Assembly (NCBI GenBank): GCA_007131555.1
Contig: SLQH01000217.1
Coordinates: 1-6,863 of the forward strand
Origin: Planctomycetota bacterium
Lineage (GTDB): Bacteria; Planctomycetota; UBA11346
DNA length: 6,863 bases
Reading direction: 5' to 3'
Numbering within the stretch: the first letter of the stretch is position 1; each line of letters starts with the position of its first letter. This document shows, piece after piece, positions 1-6,247 of the stretch. A model generated the notes under the pieces. The model was not told the DNA's origin and made no database searches. It saw nothing but the letters and a program-made list of their open reading frames with translations. The position numbers were made by a program, and so were the translations under genes.

Positions 1-6
1 ACACTA

Positions 7-157
7 GCCCAGGGTTGCTCCGCAGGCGCTACCCTGGGGATCGGGGCATTGCTGCTCTACAACCCCAACGGGGTTGCGAAAGCCTGCGCAACCCCGTTGG
101 GGTTGTTGCCCCGACCCAGCACCAACCCAGGGTAGCGCCGTTGGCGCAACCCTGGGC
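7..157. repeat. Nested REP/BIME-like inverted repeat cluster
   Basis: Two copies of a roughly 31-base palindrome lie in opposite orientation at 8-38 and 126-156. Each has the arms CCCAGGGT and ACCCTGGG. The reverse complement of the left copy matches the right copy except in the loop. In the right copy a second stem, GCGCC/GGCGC (135-139 with 143-147), sits inside around a GTT loop. Between the copies are a perfect 20-base inverted repeat (59-78 with 87-106) and an 8-bp outer stem, TCGGGGCA/TGCCCCGA (41-48 with 107-114). This symmetrical design is typical of dispersed, non-coding REP/BIME palindromes mobilised by REP-associated tyrosine transposases. No such transposase is in the window, so the class is inferred from form only. 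A role as a transcription terminator for a gene to the left is possible. Confidence 0.85.
59..106. repeat. Perfect 20-bp inverted repeat with 8-base loop
   Basis: Bases 59-78 and 87-106 are perfect reverse complements around the loop AAAGCCTG. Each arm is itself nearly palindromic: CAACCCC, then AAC or GTT, then GGGGTTG. The element can therefore fold either as one long hairpin or as two small ones. It is the centre of the larger repeat cluster. No T-run follows on either side, so a classical intrinsic terminator is not evident. Confidence 0.9.
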
Positions 158-167
158 TTGTGCTGCG

Positions 168-184
168 GAGCCCCGTCGGGGCTC
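168..184. repeat. Short hairpin GAGCCCC-GTC-GGGGCTC
   Basis: A perfect 7-bp stem (168-174 with 178-184) encloses the loop GTC. It follows the right-hand palindrome of the cluster by 11 bases and shares its style of a G/C-rich stem and three-base loop. It is probably part of the same repeat element. The following bases, AAAACC, are not a terminator T-tract in either direction. Confidence 0.75.
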
Positions 185-461
185 AAAACCACTTGGTTGC
201 AGCAACGAAATGGCCTATTTCTACCCTCTCAAACATCGGACGACTGAATGTCGTTGAACTGAAGATGGCAGCGCTCGATCAATCCCAAGCAGATGGCCAA
301 ACCCCAGTGGCAGGCTTCAGCCTGGCGAAGCGCTTCCGTGCCCCAGGAAGAGCCCTTGTGAAATCACTCCAGCTTGCTGCCTGTATTCTTCTTGTAGTAC
401 ATGACTATGCCGAAGAAGTCACTCTGGCCTCTTCTGGAATGGCTACATACACAACAGACGT
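185..461. other. Non-coding stretch between repeat cluster and oxidoreductase gene
   Basis: No reading frame here has a plausible ribosome binding site and a protein-like sequence confined to the gap. Open frames that cross it on the plus strand run into the antisense side of the oxidoreductase gene. By eye the stretch is less G/C-rich than the genes beside it and lacks their strong third-position G/C bias. Only weak inverted repeats are seen, such as ACGAC/GTCGT at 240-254. No clear terminator for the minus-strand gene ending at 462 could be identified. Confidence 0.6.
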
Positions 462-1937
462 TTACAGCCAGCGCTCCAGCAGGGCGACCATGCCTGCGGC
501 GTCGGCGGCTTCGGCGACATCATGCCCCTGCTCCATGGCCTTGCGTACTGCTGGGGCCAGCCTGCCGTCACCAAACAGGATGGCCCCCACCAATCGGCCA
601 TCGTGGATGATGAAGTTCTGGTAGTGATCGCCGTCTTGGCGGCTCAGGCGACGATAGCTGCCGTCTTCAGGGCGGACCATGCCGATGCTGACCACTTCGG
701 TCCCGATGACCTTGATGGCGTGGGCCCGAGGGATGCCGGCAAAGGGCGTGGGCGCGCCAGCGGCATTGCGTCCGGCAATGGTGCCCATGAATTGAGCCGG
801 AGCCCAGGCGCCATACAGCACGCCCTGGTGCTCGGCCAGGTCTCCGGCGGCGAAGACGTCTGGTTGCGAGGTGCGCAGGTACTGGTCCACCACCAGGCCC
901 TTGTCGACCTCCAGGCCCAGGCGGCGGCCCAGATGGCTGTTGGGCCGCACTCCCACGCTGACGCTGATCAGTTCCGCCGGAATCCGTCGCCCATCGCTCA
1001 GCAGGACCCCATCTGCCTGCTGTTCGCCGGTGATCTCGGCTACTGCGGCATTGAACAGCACCGTGATGCCTAGGGCTTCAGCCTGGGCGGCCAACAGGGC
1101 TCCGGCCTGGGCATCAAGCTGGCGGGGCATGAGATGATCGTAGGCCTCCAGCAGGGTGACCCGGGCTCCACGGCGGGTCAGGGCGGCGGCGGTCTCCATA
1201 CCTAGGATGCCGCCGCCGATGCAGACCACCGGGACATCAGGACGGACCGCCTCCAGCAGGGCGTCGGCCTCGGCCACGGTCCGCAGGGCCACCACTCCAG
1301 GCTTGGTGATGCCCGGCACCGGGGGCACGAAGCAATGGGCGCCCATGGCCAGAATGAGGCGGTCATAGGGCAACAGGTCACCGTCGGCCAGATGGAGGAG
1401 GCGCTCCTCGGCATCAATCCCAGTCACCTCACAGCCGGTGAGCAGCGCGATACGACGCTCATCATACCAGGACTGGGGATGGATGACCAGATCCTCACGG
1501 GTCACCTCGCCGGCCAGATAGCGGGTCAGGTTGAGACGATAATAGGGCAGGCCGGGTTCGGCACCGATCACGGTGATCCGGGACTGGGGAGCGGCCTGGG
1601 CCGCAGCCTCGGCAGCGCTGATACCGGCCACTCCGGCACCGATGATGACCAGGGCACCCTGCTCTGCGGCCTCAGGAGGGACATCAGCGGTATCCAGGGC
1701 GGCAAAGCGCTCGGCCGGAGCCGCACAGATCGGGCAGATCAGGGGCGGCTTCGGGCCATCTTCAAGGTAGGCGCAGTTGAGACAGCGCCAGCGGGTCGGT
1801 GCGTCCGGCGCAGCCGTCGTCACGACCTCGTCGAGCATTTCGAAGACGGTGGCAGGAGCGCCACAGACCGGGCAGGGATCGGGGGCGACATCACCATGAT
1901 GGACGTAGCCACAGACCTGACAATTCCATGAAGCCAT
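462..1937 (-). CDS. FAD-dependent NAD(P)H oxidoreductase with two N-terminal rubredoxin-like domains
   Basis: This 491-residue cytoplasmic flavoprotein probably passes electrons from NAD(P)H through FAD to a rubredoxin-type metal centre. Residues 1-32 form a rubredoxin-like module (C6, C9, C22, C25). Residues 50-78 repeat it (C52, C55, C68, C71), with every Cys shifted by exactly 46. The reductase body starts near residue 95. It shows the FAD-binding GAGVAG (100-105), LPYYR (130-134) typical of the rubredoxin reductase and nitrite reductase-like group, the NAD(P)-binding GGGILGME (241-248), and the second FAD motif FAAGDLAE (362-369). The C-terminal part (about 400-491) resembles the small domain of that group. 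The start at 1937 is chosen because the Cys module begins at once, although no good ribosome binding site is visible upstream. The family supports NADH:rubredoxin reductase or related oxygen and peroxide detoxification. The exact electron acceptor is unknown. The gene stands alone, divergent from mutL. Confidence 0.93.
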   Translation of the reverse strand: MASWNCQVCGYVHHGDVAPDPCPVCGAPATVFEMLDEVVTTAAPDAPTRWRCLNCAYLEDGPKPPLICPICAAPAERFAALDTADVPPEAAEQGALVIIGAGVAGISAAEAAAQAAPQSRITVIGAEPGLPYYRLNLTRYLAGEVTREDLVIHPQSWYDERRIALLTGCEVTGIDAEERLLHLADGDLLPYDRLILAMGAHCFVPPVPGITKPGVVALRTVAEADALLEAVRPDVPVVCIGGGILGMETAAALTRRGARVTLLEAYDHLMPRQLDAQAGALLAAQAEALGITVLFNAAVAEITGEQQADGVLLSDGRRIPAELISVSVGVRPNSHLGRRLGLEVDKGLVVDQYLRTSQPDVFAAGDLAEHQGVLYGAWAPAQFMGTIAGRNAAGAPTPFAGIPRAHAIKVIGTEVVSIGMVRPEDGSYRRLSRQDGDHYQNFIIHDGRLVGAILFGDGRLAPAVRKAMEQGHDVAEAADAAGMVALLERWL

Positions 1938-2051
1938 GCATTCAGACTATGACTGACCCGGCAGCCATGCAAGCGCGGGACAGGATGCCGCGCAGCACCA
2001 CATGGCCGGGCTCCATCGCTGGGCCTTGGGTAGCGATCAGGGGGCGCTACC
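1938..2051. promoter_or_regulatory. Divergent intergenic region with two stem-loops
   Basis: This 114-base gap must hold the promoter of the minus-strand oxidoreductase and probably that of mutL. No convincing -35/-10 pair is seen for either gene. A nested hairpin is possible at 1964-2006: outer stem GCCATG/CATGGC, inner stem GCGCGG (1973-1978) with CCGCGC (1988-1993). A second perfect hairpin lies at 2029-2051 and is listed separately. The promoter assignment is inferred from gene orientation alone. Confidence 0.5.
2029..2051 (+). promoter_or_regulatory. mutL leader hairpin with ribosome binding site in loop
   Basis: GGTAGCG (2029-2035) and CGCTACC (2045-2051) pair perfectly over 7 bp. The 9-base loop (2036-2044) ends in AGGGGG, a good Shine-Dalgarno match. 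The stem ends one base before the ATG at 2052. The purine run is 7 bases from that ATG and 16 from the next in-frame ATG at 2061, which favours the 2052 start. The hairpin could limit ribosome access or act as a DNA operator. This is inference. Confidence 0.6.
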
Positions 2052-3833
2052 ATGGCGGCCATGAGCCCGTCAGCCTCGCCGTCAATCGCCCGCCTGCCTG
2101 AGGTGGTGGCCAACAAGATCGCCGCTGGCGAAGTGGTCGAGCGACCGGCCAATGTGGTCAAGGAGTTGGTCGAGAACAGCATCGATGCCGGGGCCTCGCG
2201 GATAACGGTCCGCATCGAGGACGGCGGGCGACGCCTGGTCGAAGTGGTGGATGATGGCCATGGGATCGCTGCCGACGAGGTGCTGACCGCCTTTGAGCGT
2301 CATGCCACCAGCAAGCTGCGCCATGCTGACGATCTGTTCTGCATCGCCAGCCTGGGCTTTCGCGGCGAGGCCCTGCCCTCCATCGCCGCGGTCAGCGAAT
2401 GCGAACTGGGCACGCGTCAGGCTTCGGCCGAGGCCGGTCTGCGGGTGGTGGTCGCGGGGGGCAGCCTGATCGCCCGCGAGCCCTGCGGCATGCCGCCAGG
2501 CACCCGCATCCGGGTCCGCAACCTGTTCTGGAACACCCCGGTGCGCCTCAAGTTCCTCAAGAGTCGGGCCGCCGAGACCGGTCATGTCCACGACATGATC
2601 CTGCGTCTGGCCCTGGCCCATCCCCATATCGCCTTCCACCTGACCAGCGACAGCCGGACCCTGGTCGAACTGCCGGCCTGTGACGCCCTGCTGGACCGCA
2701 TCCGCGCCGCGTTCTCAGGTCGTCTGGCCGATTCCCTGCTGCCGGTGGTGGGCGACAAGGATGGCGCCCAGTTGACCGGCTTCATCGCCGGACCGCAGGA
2801 GGCCAAGGTCGGCGGACGGCGGCAGTACCTCTTCCTCAATGGTCGGGCGATCAATGACCCGATGCTCATCAGCGCCATTCGTGAGGGCTATCGGAGCTAT
2901 GTCGAACCACGACTCAAGGGCACGGTGTTCCTGGCCCTGAACACCGATCCCGGCCTGATTGATGTCAATGTCCATCCCACCAAGTCAGAGGTCCGTTTCC
3001 GGCGCAGCGGGGCGGTGTTCTCCCTGGTACGCAATGCCATCGCCACCTGTCTTGAAGAACACTGCGCACAGGCACATCTGCTCAATGACGCCCCATCACG
3101 CCCCGCTGCCCCCGCCCCGCCAGCAGCACCGCCAGCGGTCATGATCCAGGAGCGCTTCCTGCCTCCCCAGACAGGGCTCGACCCGACCGACGATCCGCCC
3201 CGACGCCTGGGTGAGGCGCCGTCTTCAGCCGAGCCGGCAGCGGTCACCATGCCAGGCCCGCAGATCCCTGGCCTGCGTCAGATCGTCCAGTTGGCCGATG
3301 CCTATCTCCTGGTCGAGACCGATCAGGGACTGCGGATCATCGACCAGCACGCTCTGCACGAAAAAGCCCTGTACCTGCAACTGTGCGCTGACATCGACCC
3401 TAATCAATTGGGCGGTCGTCAAGAGCTGCTGATCCCCCAGATGATCGAGCTGGAAGCAGCCGAACTGGCCGCCGCCCAAGAGCATCTGCCGACCCTGGCC
3501 CAGCGTCATGTCGTGGCCGAGGTGGCCGGCCCCAGCTGTCTGGCCCTGCATGCCGTGCCGGCCTGGGCGGTGCGAATTGACTGGCAGGCCTTCTTCACGG
3601 CCCTGGCCCGTCAGGGCGAGCGGCGCGATCCTTTGGCGGCGGCCCTTGAGGCCATGCTCCACCGCCAGGCCTGCCGGGCAGCGGTCAAGGCCGGCACCAG
3701 CCTTGATCAGCAGCAGATGCAGGCTTTGGTGAGCCTGCTGTATCAGGACAGCGATCTGGCCCGTTGCCCCCATGGTCGCCCAACCACCCTTGATCTGAGT
3801 TGGAGCGAACTGGAGCGCCGCTTCATGCGCTAA
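2052..3833 (+). CDS. mutL: DNA mismatch repair protein MutL
   Basis: MutL is the ATP-dependent matchmaker of methyl-independent mismatch repair, linking mismatch-bound MutS to strand incision and excision. The 593-residue protein has the full N-terminal GHKL ATPase: NKIAAGEVVERPA (21-33), the catalytic E38 and Mg-binding N42 in KELVENS, DDGHGI (67-72), GFRGEAL (102-108), GTRIRVRNLFWNTPVR (150-165), and the transducer motif NVHPTK (306-311). A short Pro/Ala-rich linker (about 340-405) leads to the dimerisation and endonuclease domain. There DQHALHE (431-437), ACR (540-542), CPHGRP (572-577) and the terminal FMR (591-593) match the endonuclease-type MutL/PMS2 motifs. QELLIP (457-462) matches the sliding-clamp binding motif QxxLxP. 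The usual last Glu of DQHA(x)2E(x)4E is Leu442. The start at 2052 is set by AGGGGG 7 bases upstream; the in-frame ATG at 2061 is an alternative. Confidence 0.98.
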   Translation: MAAMSPSASPSIARLPEVVANKIAAGEVVERPANVVKELVENSIDAGASRITVRIEDGGRRLVEVVDDGHGIAADEVLTAFERHATSKLRHADDLFCIASLGFRGEALPSIAAVSECELGTRQASAEAGLRVVVAGGSLIAREPCGMPPGTRIRVRNLFWNTPVRLKFLKSRAAETGHVHDMILRLALAHPHIAFHLTSDSRTLVELPACDALLDRIRAAFSGRLADSLLPVVGDKDGAQLTGFIAGPQEAKVGGRRQYLFLNGRAINDPMLISAIREGYRSYVEPRLKGTVFLALNTDPGLIDVNVHPTKSEVRFRRSGAVFSLVRNAIATCLEEHCAQAHLLNDAPSRPAAPAPPAAPPAVMIQERFLPPQTGLDPTDDPPRRLGEAPSSAEPAAVTMPGPQIPGLRQIVQLADAYLLVETDQGLRIIDQHALHEKALYLQLCADIDPNQLGGRQELLIPQMIELEAAELAAAQEHLPTLAQRHVVAEVAGPSCLALHAVPAWAVRIDWQAFFTALARQGERRDPLAAALEAMLHRQACRAAVKAGTSLDQQQMQALVSLLYQDSDLARCPHGRPTTLDLSWSELERRFMR

Positions 3834-3917
3834 GCGCTGTGACTGACGCCTGCCCGCCGCCCGCTCCATGATCCCTGGTCCGGGTCGGCTCACCGGCATC
3901 ATCCATGACCAATATCT

Positions 3918-3921
3918 GGAG
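3918..3921 (+). promoter_or_regulatory. Ribosome binding site deciding the start at 3929
   Basis: GGAG lies 7 bases before the ATG at 3929. It is inside the extra reading frame that would begin at the upstream ATG at 3905, which has no comparable purine run. Starting at 3929 also places a canonical signal peptide at the very N-terminus, so 3929 is preferred over 3905. Confidence 0.75.
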
Positions 3922-3928
3922 CCATGAC

Positions 3929-6181
3929 ATGAGTACACGTCTCAGAGGCCTGGGCCTGTTGATCATCGCCCTGCTATCGCAGGGCTTGGTGATGGCAGCC
4001 GACGATGTGGTGCCGCGCTATATCGAGGTCCAGGTGACCTGGACCGATCCCGATACCGGCCAGAGCCGGGACATCGAAGGCCAACTGTGGTTCTCAGGGC
4101 TGCCGGCCCTGATTGAAGACCGAGGACGCAGCGTCGAGCGCTCCTGGGACATCCGCCGCTTCGTACCCCTCATCCCAGGTGACATCGTGATCGTCCGTGC
4201 CGAGGATGACCAAGGGCATATCTGGCGCCATTACAACGGCGAGGAATCATTCCGCTTCGCGGTACCTGTCATTCCCCTGATGGCCCAGCAAGATGCCGTC
4301 CTCGACGCATCCCTGCTCGATCAGGCCGGCGGATCGGACCTGATCGACGATGATGCCCCAGAGGTCTTCCGCGATCAAGAGGGGCCGGATGCCGACACCA
4401 TCCTGGACCTGGGACGAGGCCGTGATGATAGCCAGGCGGTCACCGCTGTCAGCGAGGCCCCCCTGCGTCTGGCGGTCCTCACCGACCCCGGCTACCGAAG
4501 CATTCCCAGCGCCGCCATCGACCGCATCGTCTTCCGACGCGCCGGTGACGGCTATCGTTTCGAGCCGTACACCGGCCGTTTCGTGAACTACAGCGCCGGG
4601 GCCCGCGGTGATGAGGGGCGGGTCCAGGTCCGCGCCGCCACCTTCTTCGGCGGCGAGGCCGACGAGCACTTCACCGCCGGCGAGTTCCTCAACGATGGTT
4701 CGATCCTGATGGTCGCCAACCTCCACGACCTGTCCTTCCTCGACCGGGTCCGGGTGACGACCCTGGGGACCGATCCCGCCGCCGATGCCTACCCCGCATA
4801 CCAGCGTGAGGGGCGACGGGGCCAAGCCGTCACCGTGCATCCCCGTCGGACCCCGGTCCTGGTCCATTACGACCAGAGCCTGCGCCAACTGCGGGGCCTC
4901 ACCCGGCTGCCCTGGGGGGTCGGCGAAGCCGCGCATGTCTTCTTCGGGCCCGATGACGCCGTCTATCTGGCCGGCCGACCAGGGCCACATTTCGAGACCA
5001 TGGTGAACGAGGTGGCCCGTCACGTGATCGTTGACAATCCTGGTGCTGCAGCTCATGCCCGGGAACGCAATCGTACTCCACCAGCCGACAGCTTCGTCAT
5101 GCGTATCGCCCCCAACCAGCGCGCGGTCGACTGGATCGTCACCCTGCGCCATGCCTCGGTCGAAGCCTCCTGGCATCCCAACGGCACGGTTCTGGCCCGA
5201 CGCGGCCGGGGCCAGATGCTGTTCATCGATCCCCGCAACGGAGCCGTCAGCGAGGGTCCAACCGTGGATGTCGGGCGCGGCACCCTGCATGACAGCGCCG
5301 TACATCCGAGCACGGGAGCCCTGTATTTCGGCGGTGAATACCACTCCTCCACCGGTCTTGAGCCGTGGCGCAATCCCTGGCTGCGCAAGTTTGGTGCCGA
5401 TGGCTCCTTGTCCTGGACCGCCTACGACTGGACCGGCCCGCTGGTTGGCGTGGCCCAACTGCGCCTGGTGTCCGACTCAGCAGTGATGCAGGTGCGGGTC
5501 GGTGACGATGGCAACCTGATGCTGCGGGGCTGGTCGGATGGCGGCAACTCGGTGTTCACCCGCCAACCCTACGATATGCGCAAGCCGGCACCCAGTTCCG
5601 GCTTCTGCAATTCGATCTGGGGCGCCGGGGTCCTGTCGGTGTCCTATCTGATGCGGATGGATGCCCAGACCCAGGAGGTCTATGGCGTGAGCCGCTACAT
5701 GGCCTACCTGCCGCGTCAGAACACGCCCAACTCGATCAGCATCCGGGACTTCACCAGCCTTGACAACGGTGACGTGGTGGTCACGGGCGGCAGCGCCTTC
5801 GCCTTTGTCGAAACCTGGGATGCCTGGGTCGAGCCCTGGTACATCCAACATCGCCGCAACCGCTTCGCCGAAGCCAAGGGCGGCCCCTTCTTTACCATCT
5901 TCACCCCCGACATGCAGCGGGCCCGGATCGCCACCATGGTCCCCGGCCTGGGCCATGCCCGACTGGCCACCCGCGGCAGCCTGGTCCTGCTGTACGGTTC
6001 GGCCAGCGCCCAGGGACGCCTCTACAGCCATCGTCTTGATCCGATCCTGGTCGATCCTGTCCAAGGAGCCCATGGCGGCGGTGAACGCGATGCCTACGTC
6101 ATGCTCATCGATACCCAGGGTCAGGCCCAGCCACCGGAGATTCCGGCCTGGACCTGGGGAGATCGTGCCGGTCAACGCTGA
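3929..6181 (+). CDS. Secreted protein of unknown function with predicted beta-propeller repeats
   Basis: I do not recognise a named family for this 750-residue protein. Residues 1-23 form a clear Sec signal peptide: basic MSTRLR, a hydrophobic core, and VMA before a likely cut ahead of ADD. No lipobox or later membrane segment is seen. Residues about 30-115 look like a small beta-rich domain (RYIEVQVTW, ending RFAVPVIPL). An acidic linker rich in Asp follows (about 137-168). From about 180 to 735 there are recurring short strand patterns with NDGS, PDDA, PNGT, GDDGN and DNGD turns (near 255, 341, 417, 525, 612), each followed by hydrophobic strands. This suggests WD40/PQQ/SBBP-like propeller blades, although the blades are too diverged for me to count. 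Trp and Tyr are frequent. A periplasmic or surface role is inferred. It follows mutL by 95 bases and precedes another exported protein. Confidence 0.9.
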   Translation: MSTRLRGLGLLIIALLSQGLVMAADDVVPRYIEVQVTWTDPDTGQSRDIEGQLWFSGLPALIEDRGRSVERSWDIRRFVPLIPGDIVIVRAEDDQGHIWRHYNGEESFRFAVPVIPLMAQQDAVLDASLLDQAGGSDLIDDDAPEVFRDQEGPDADTILDLGRGRDDSQAVTAVSEAPLRLAVLTDPGYRSIPSAAIDRIVFRRAGDGYRFEPYTGRFVNYSAGARGDEGRVQVRAATFFGGEADEHFTAGEFLNDGSILMVANLHDLSFLDRVRVTTLGTDPAADAYPAYQREGRRGQAVTVHPRRTPVLVHYDQSLRQLRGLTRLPWGVGEAAHVFFGPDDAVYLAGRPGPHFETMVNEVARHVIVDNPGAAAHARERNRTPPADSFVMRIAPNQRAVDWIVTLRHASVEASWHPNGTVLARRGRGQMLFIDPRNGAVSEGPTVDVGRGTLHDSAVHPSTGALYFGGEYHSSTGLEPWRNPWLRKFGADGSLSWTAYDWTGPLVGVAQLRLVSDSAVMQVRVGDDGNLMLRGWSDGGNSVFTRQPYDMRKPAPSSGFCNSIWGAGVLSVSYLMRMDAQTQEVYGVSRYMAYLPRQNTPNSISIRDFTSLDNGDVVVTGGSAFAFVETWDAWVEPWYIQHRRNRFAEAKGGPFFTIFTPDMQRARIATMVPGLGHARLATRGSLVLLYGSASAQGRLYSHRLDPILVDPVQGAHGGGERDAYVMLIDTQGQAQPPEIPAWTWGDRAGQR

Positions 6182-6237
6182 ACCCTGATTCGGCGTACGT
6201 ACTTGGTGGTGACTCCGCTCACCGCTCACCTGTTCAT

Positions 6238-6241
6238 GGAG
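6238..6241 (+). promoter_or_regulatory. Ribosome binding site for the exported protein at 6248
   Basis: GGAG lies 6 bases before the ATG at 6248. It supports that start for a frame that stays open to the window end and encodes an N-terminal signal sequence. Confidence 0.7.
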
Positions 6242-6247
6242 TCTGCC

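Noticed and set aside
388..418. CTTCTT/AAGAAG inverted repeat as a terminator for the oxidoreductase gene
   Set aside because: The stem is only 6 bp and weak, with a 19-base loop and no following T-tract on the minus strand.
383..460. Minus-strand segment DFFGIVMYYKKN, faintly like the start of DUF4160 proteins
   Set aside because: The frame ends about 10 residues later and lacks the HFH motif region. The resemblance is too short to call a pseudogene.
160..624. 154-residue plus-strand frame from the repeat cluster into the oxidoreductase gene
   Set aside because: It starts inside a palindrome, overlaps the antisense of a clear flavoprotein gene, and the product is Ser/Ala/Pro-rich with no motif.
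1335..1931. 198-residue plus-strand frame antisense to the oxidoreductase N-terminal half
   Set aside because: The minus strand here carries the Cys4 and GxGxxG motifs of a real protein; the plus frame is its shadow.
1946..1972. TTGCAT and CATAGT on the minus strand as a promoter for the oxidoreductase gene
   Set aside because: The spacing is only 15 bases, both hexamers are poor matches, and the leader would be about 8 bases long.
3905..3928. Upstream ATG for the secreted protein (8 extra residues)
   Set aside because: No Shine-Dalgarno lies before 3905, while GGAG sits 7 bases before 3929. The extension would put an acidic, polar stretch ahead of the signal peptide.
4247..5458. 403-residue open frame on the minus strand, antisense to the secreted protein
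   Set aside because: It mirrors a well-supported gene with a signal peptide and ribosome binding site. Its translation is Gly/Ala/Asp-rich without domain motifs, as expected from antisense frames in GC-rich DNA.
6203..6226. GGTGA/TCACC hairpin between the two exported protein genes as a terminator
   Set aside because: The stem is only about 5 bp and no T-run follows.
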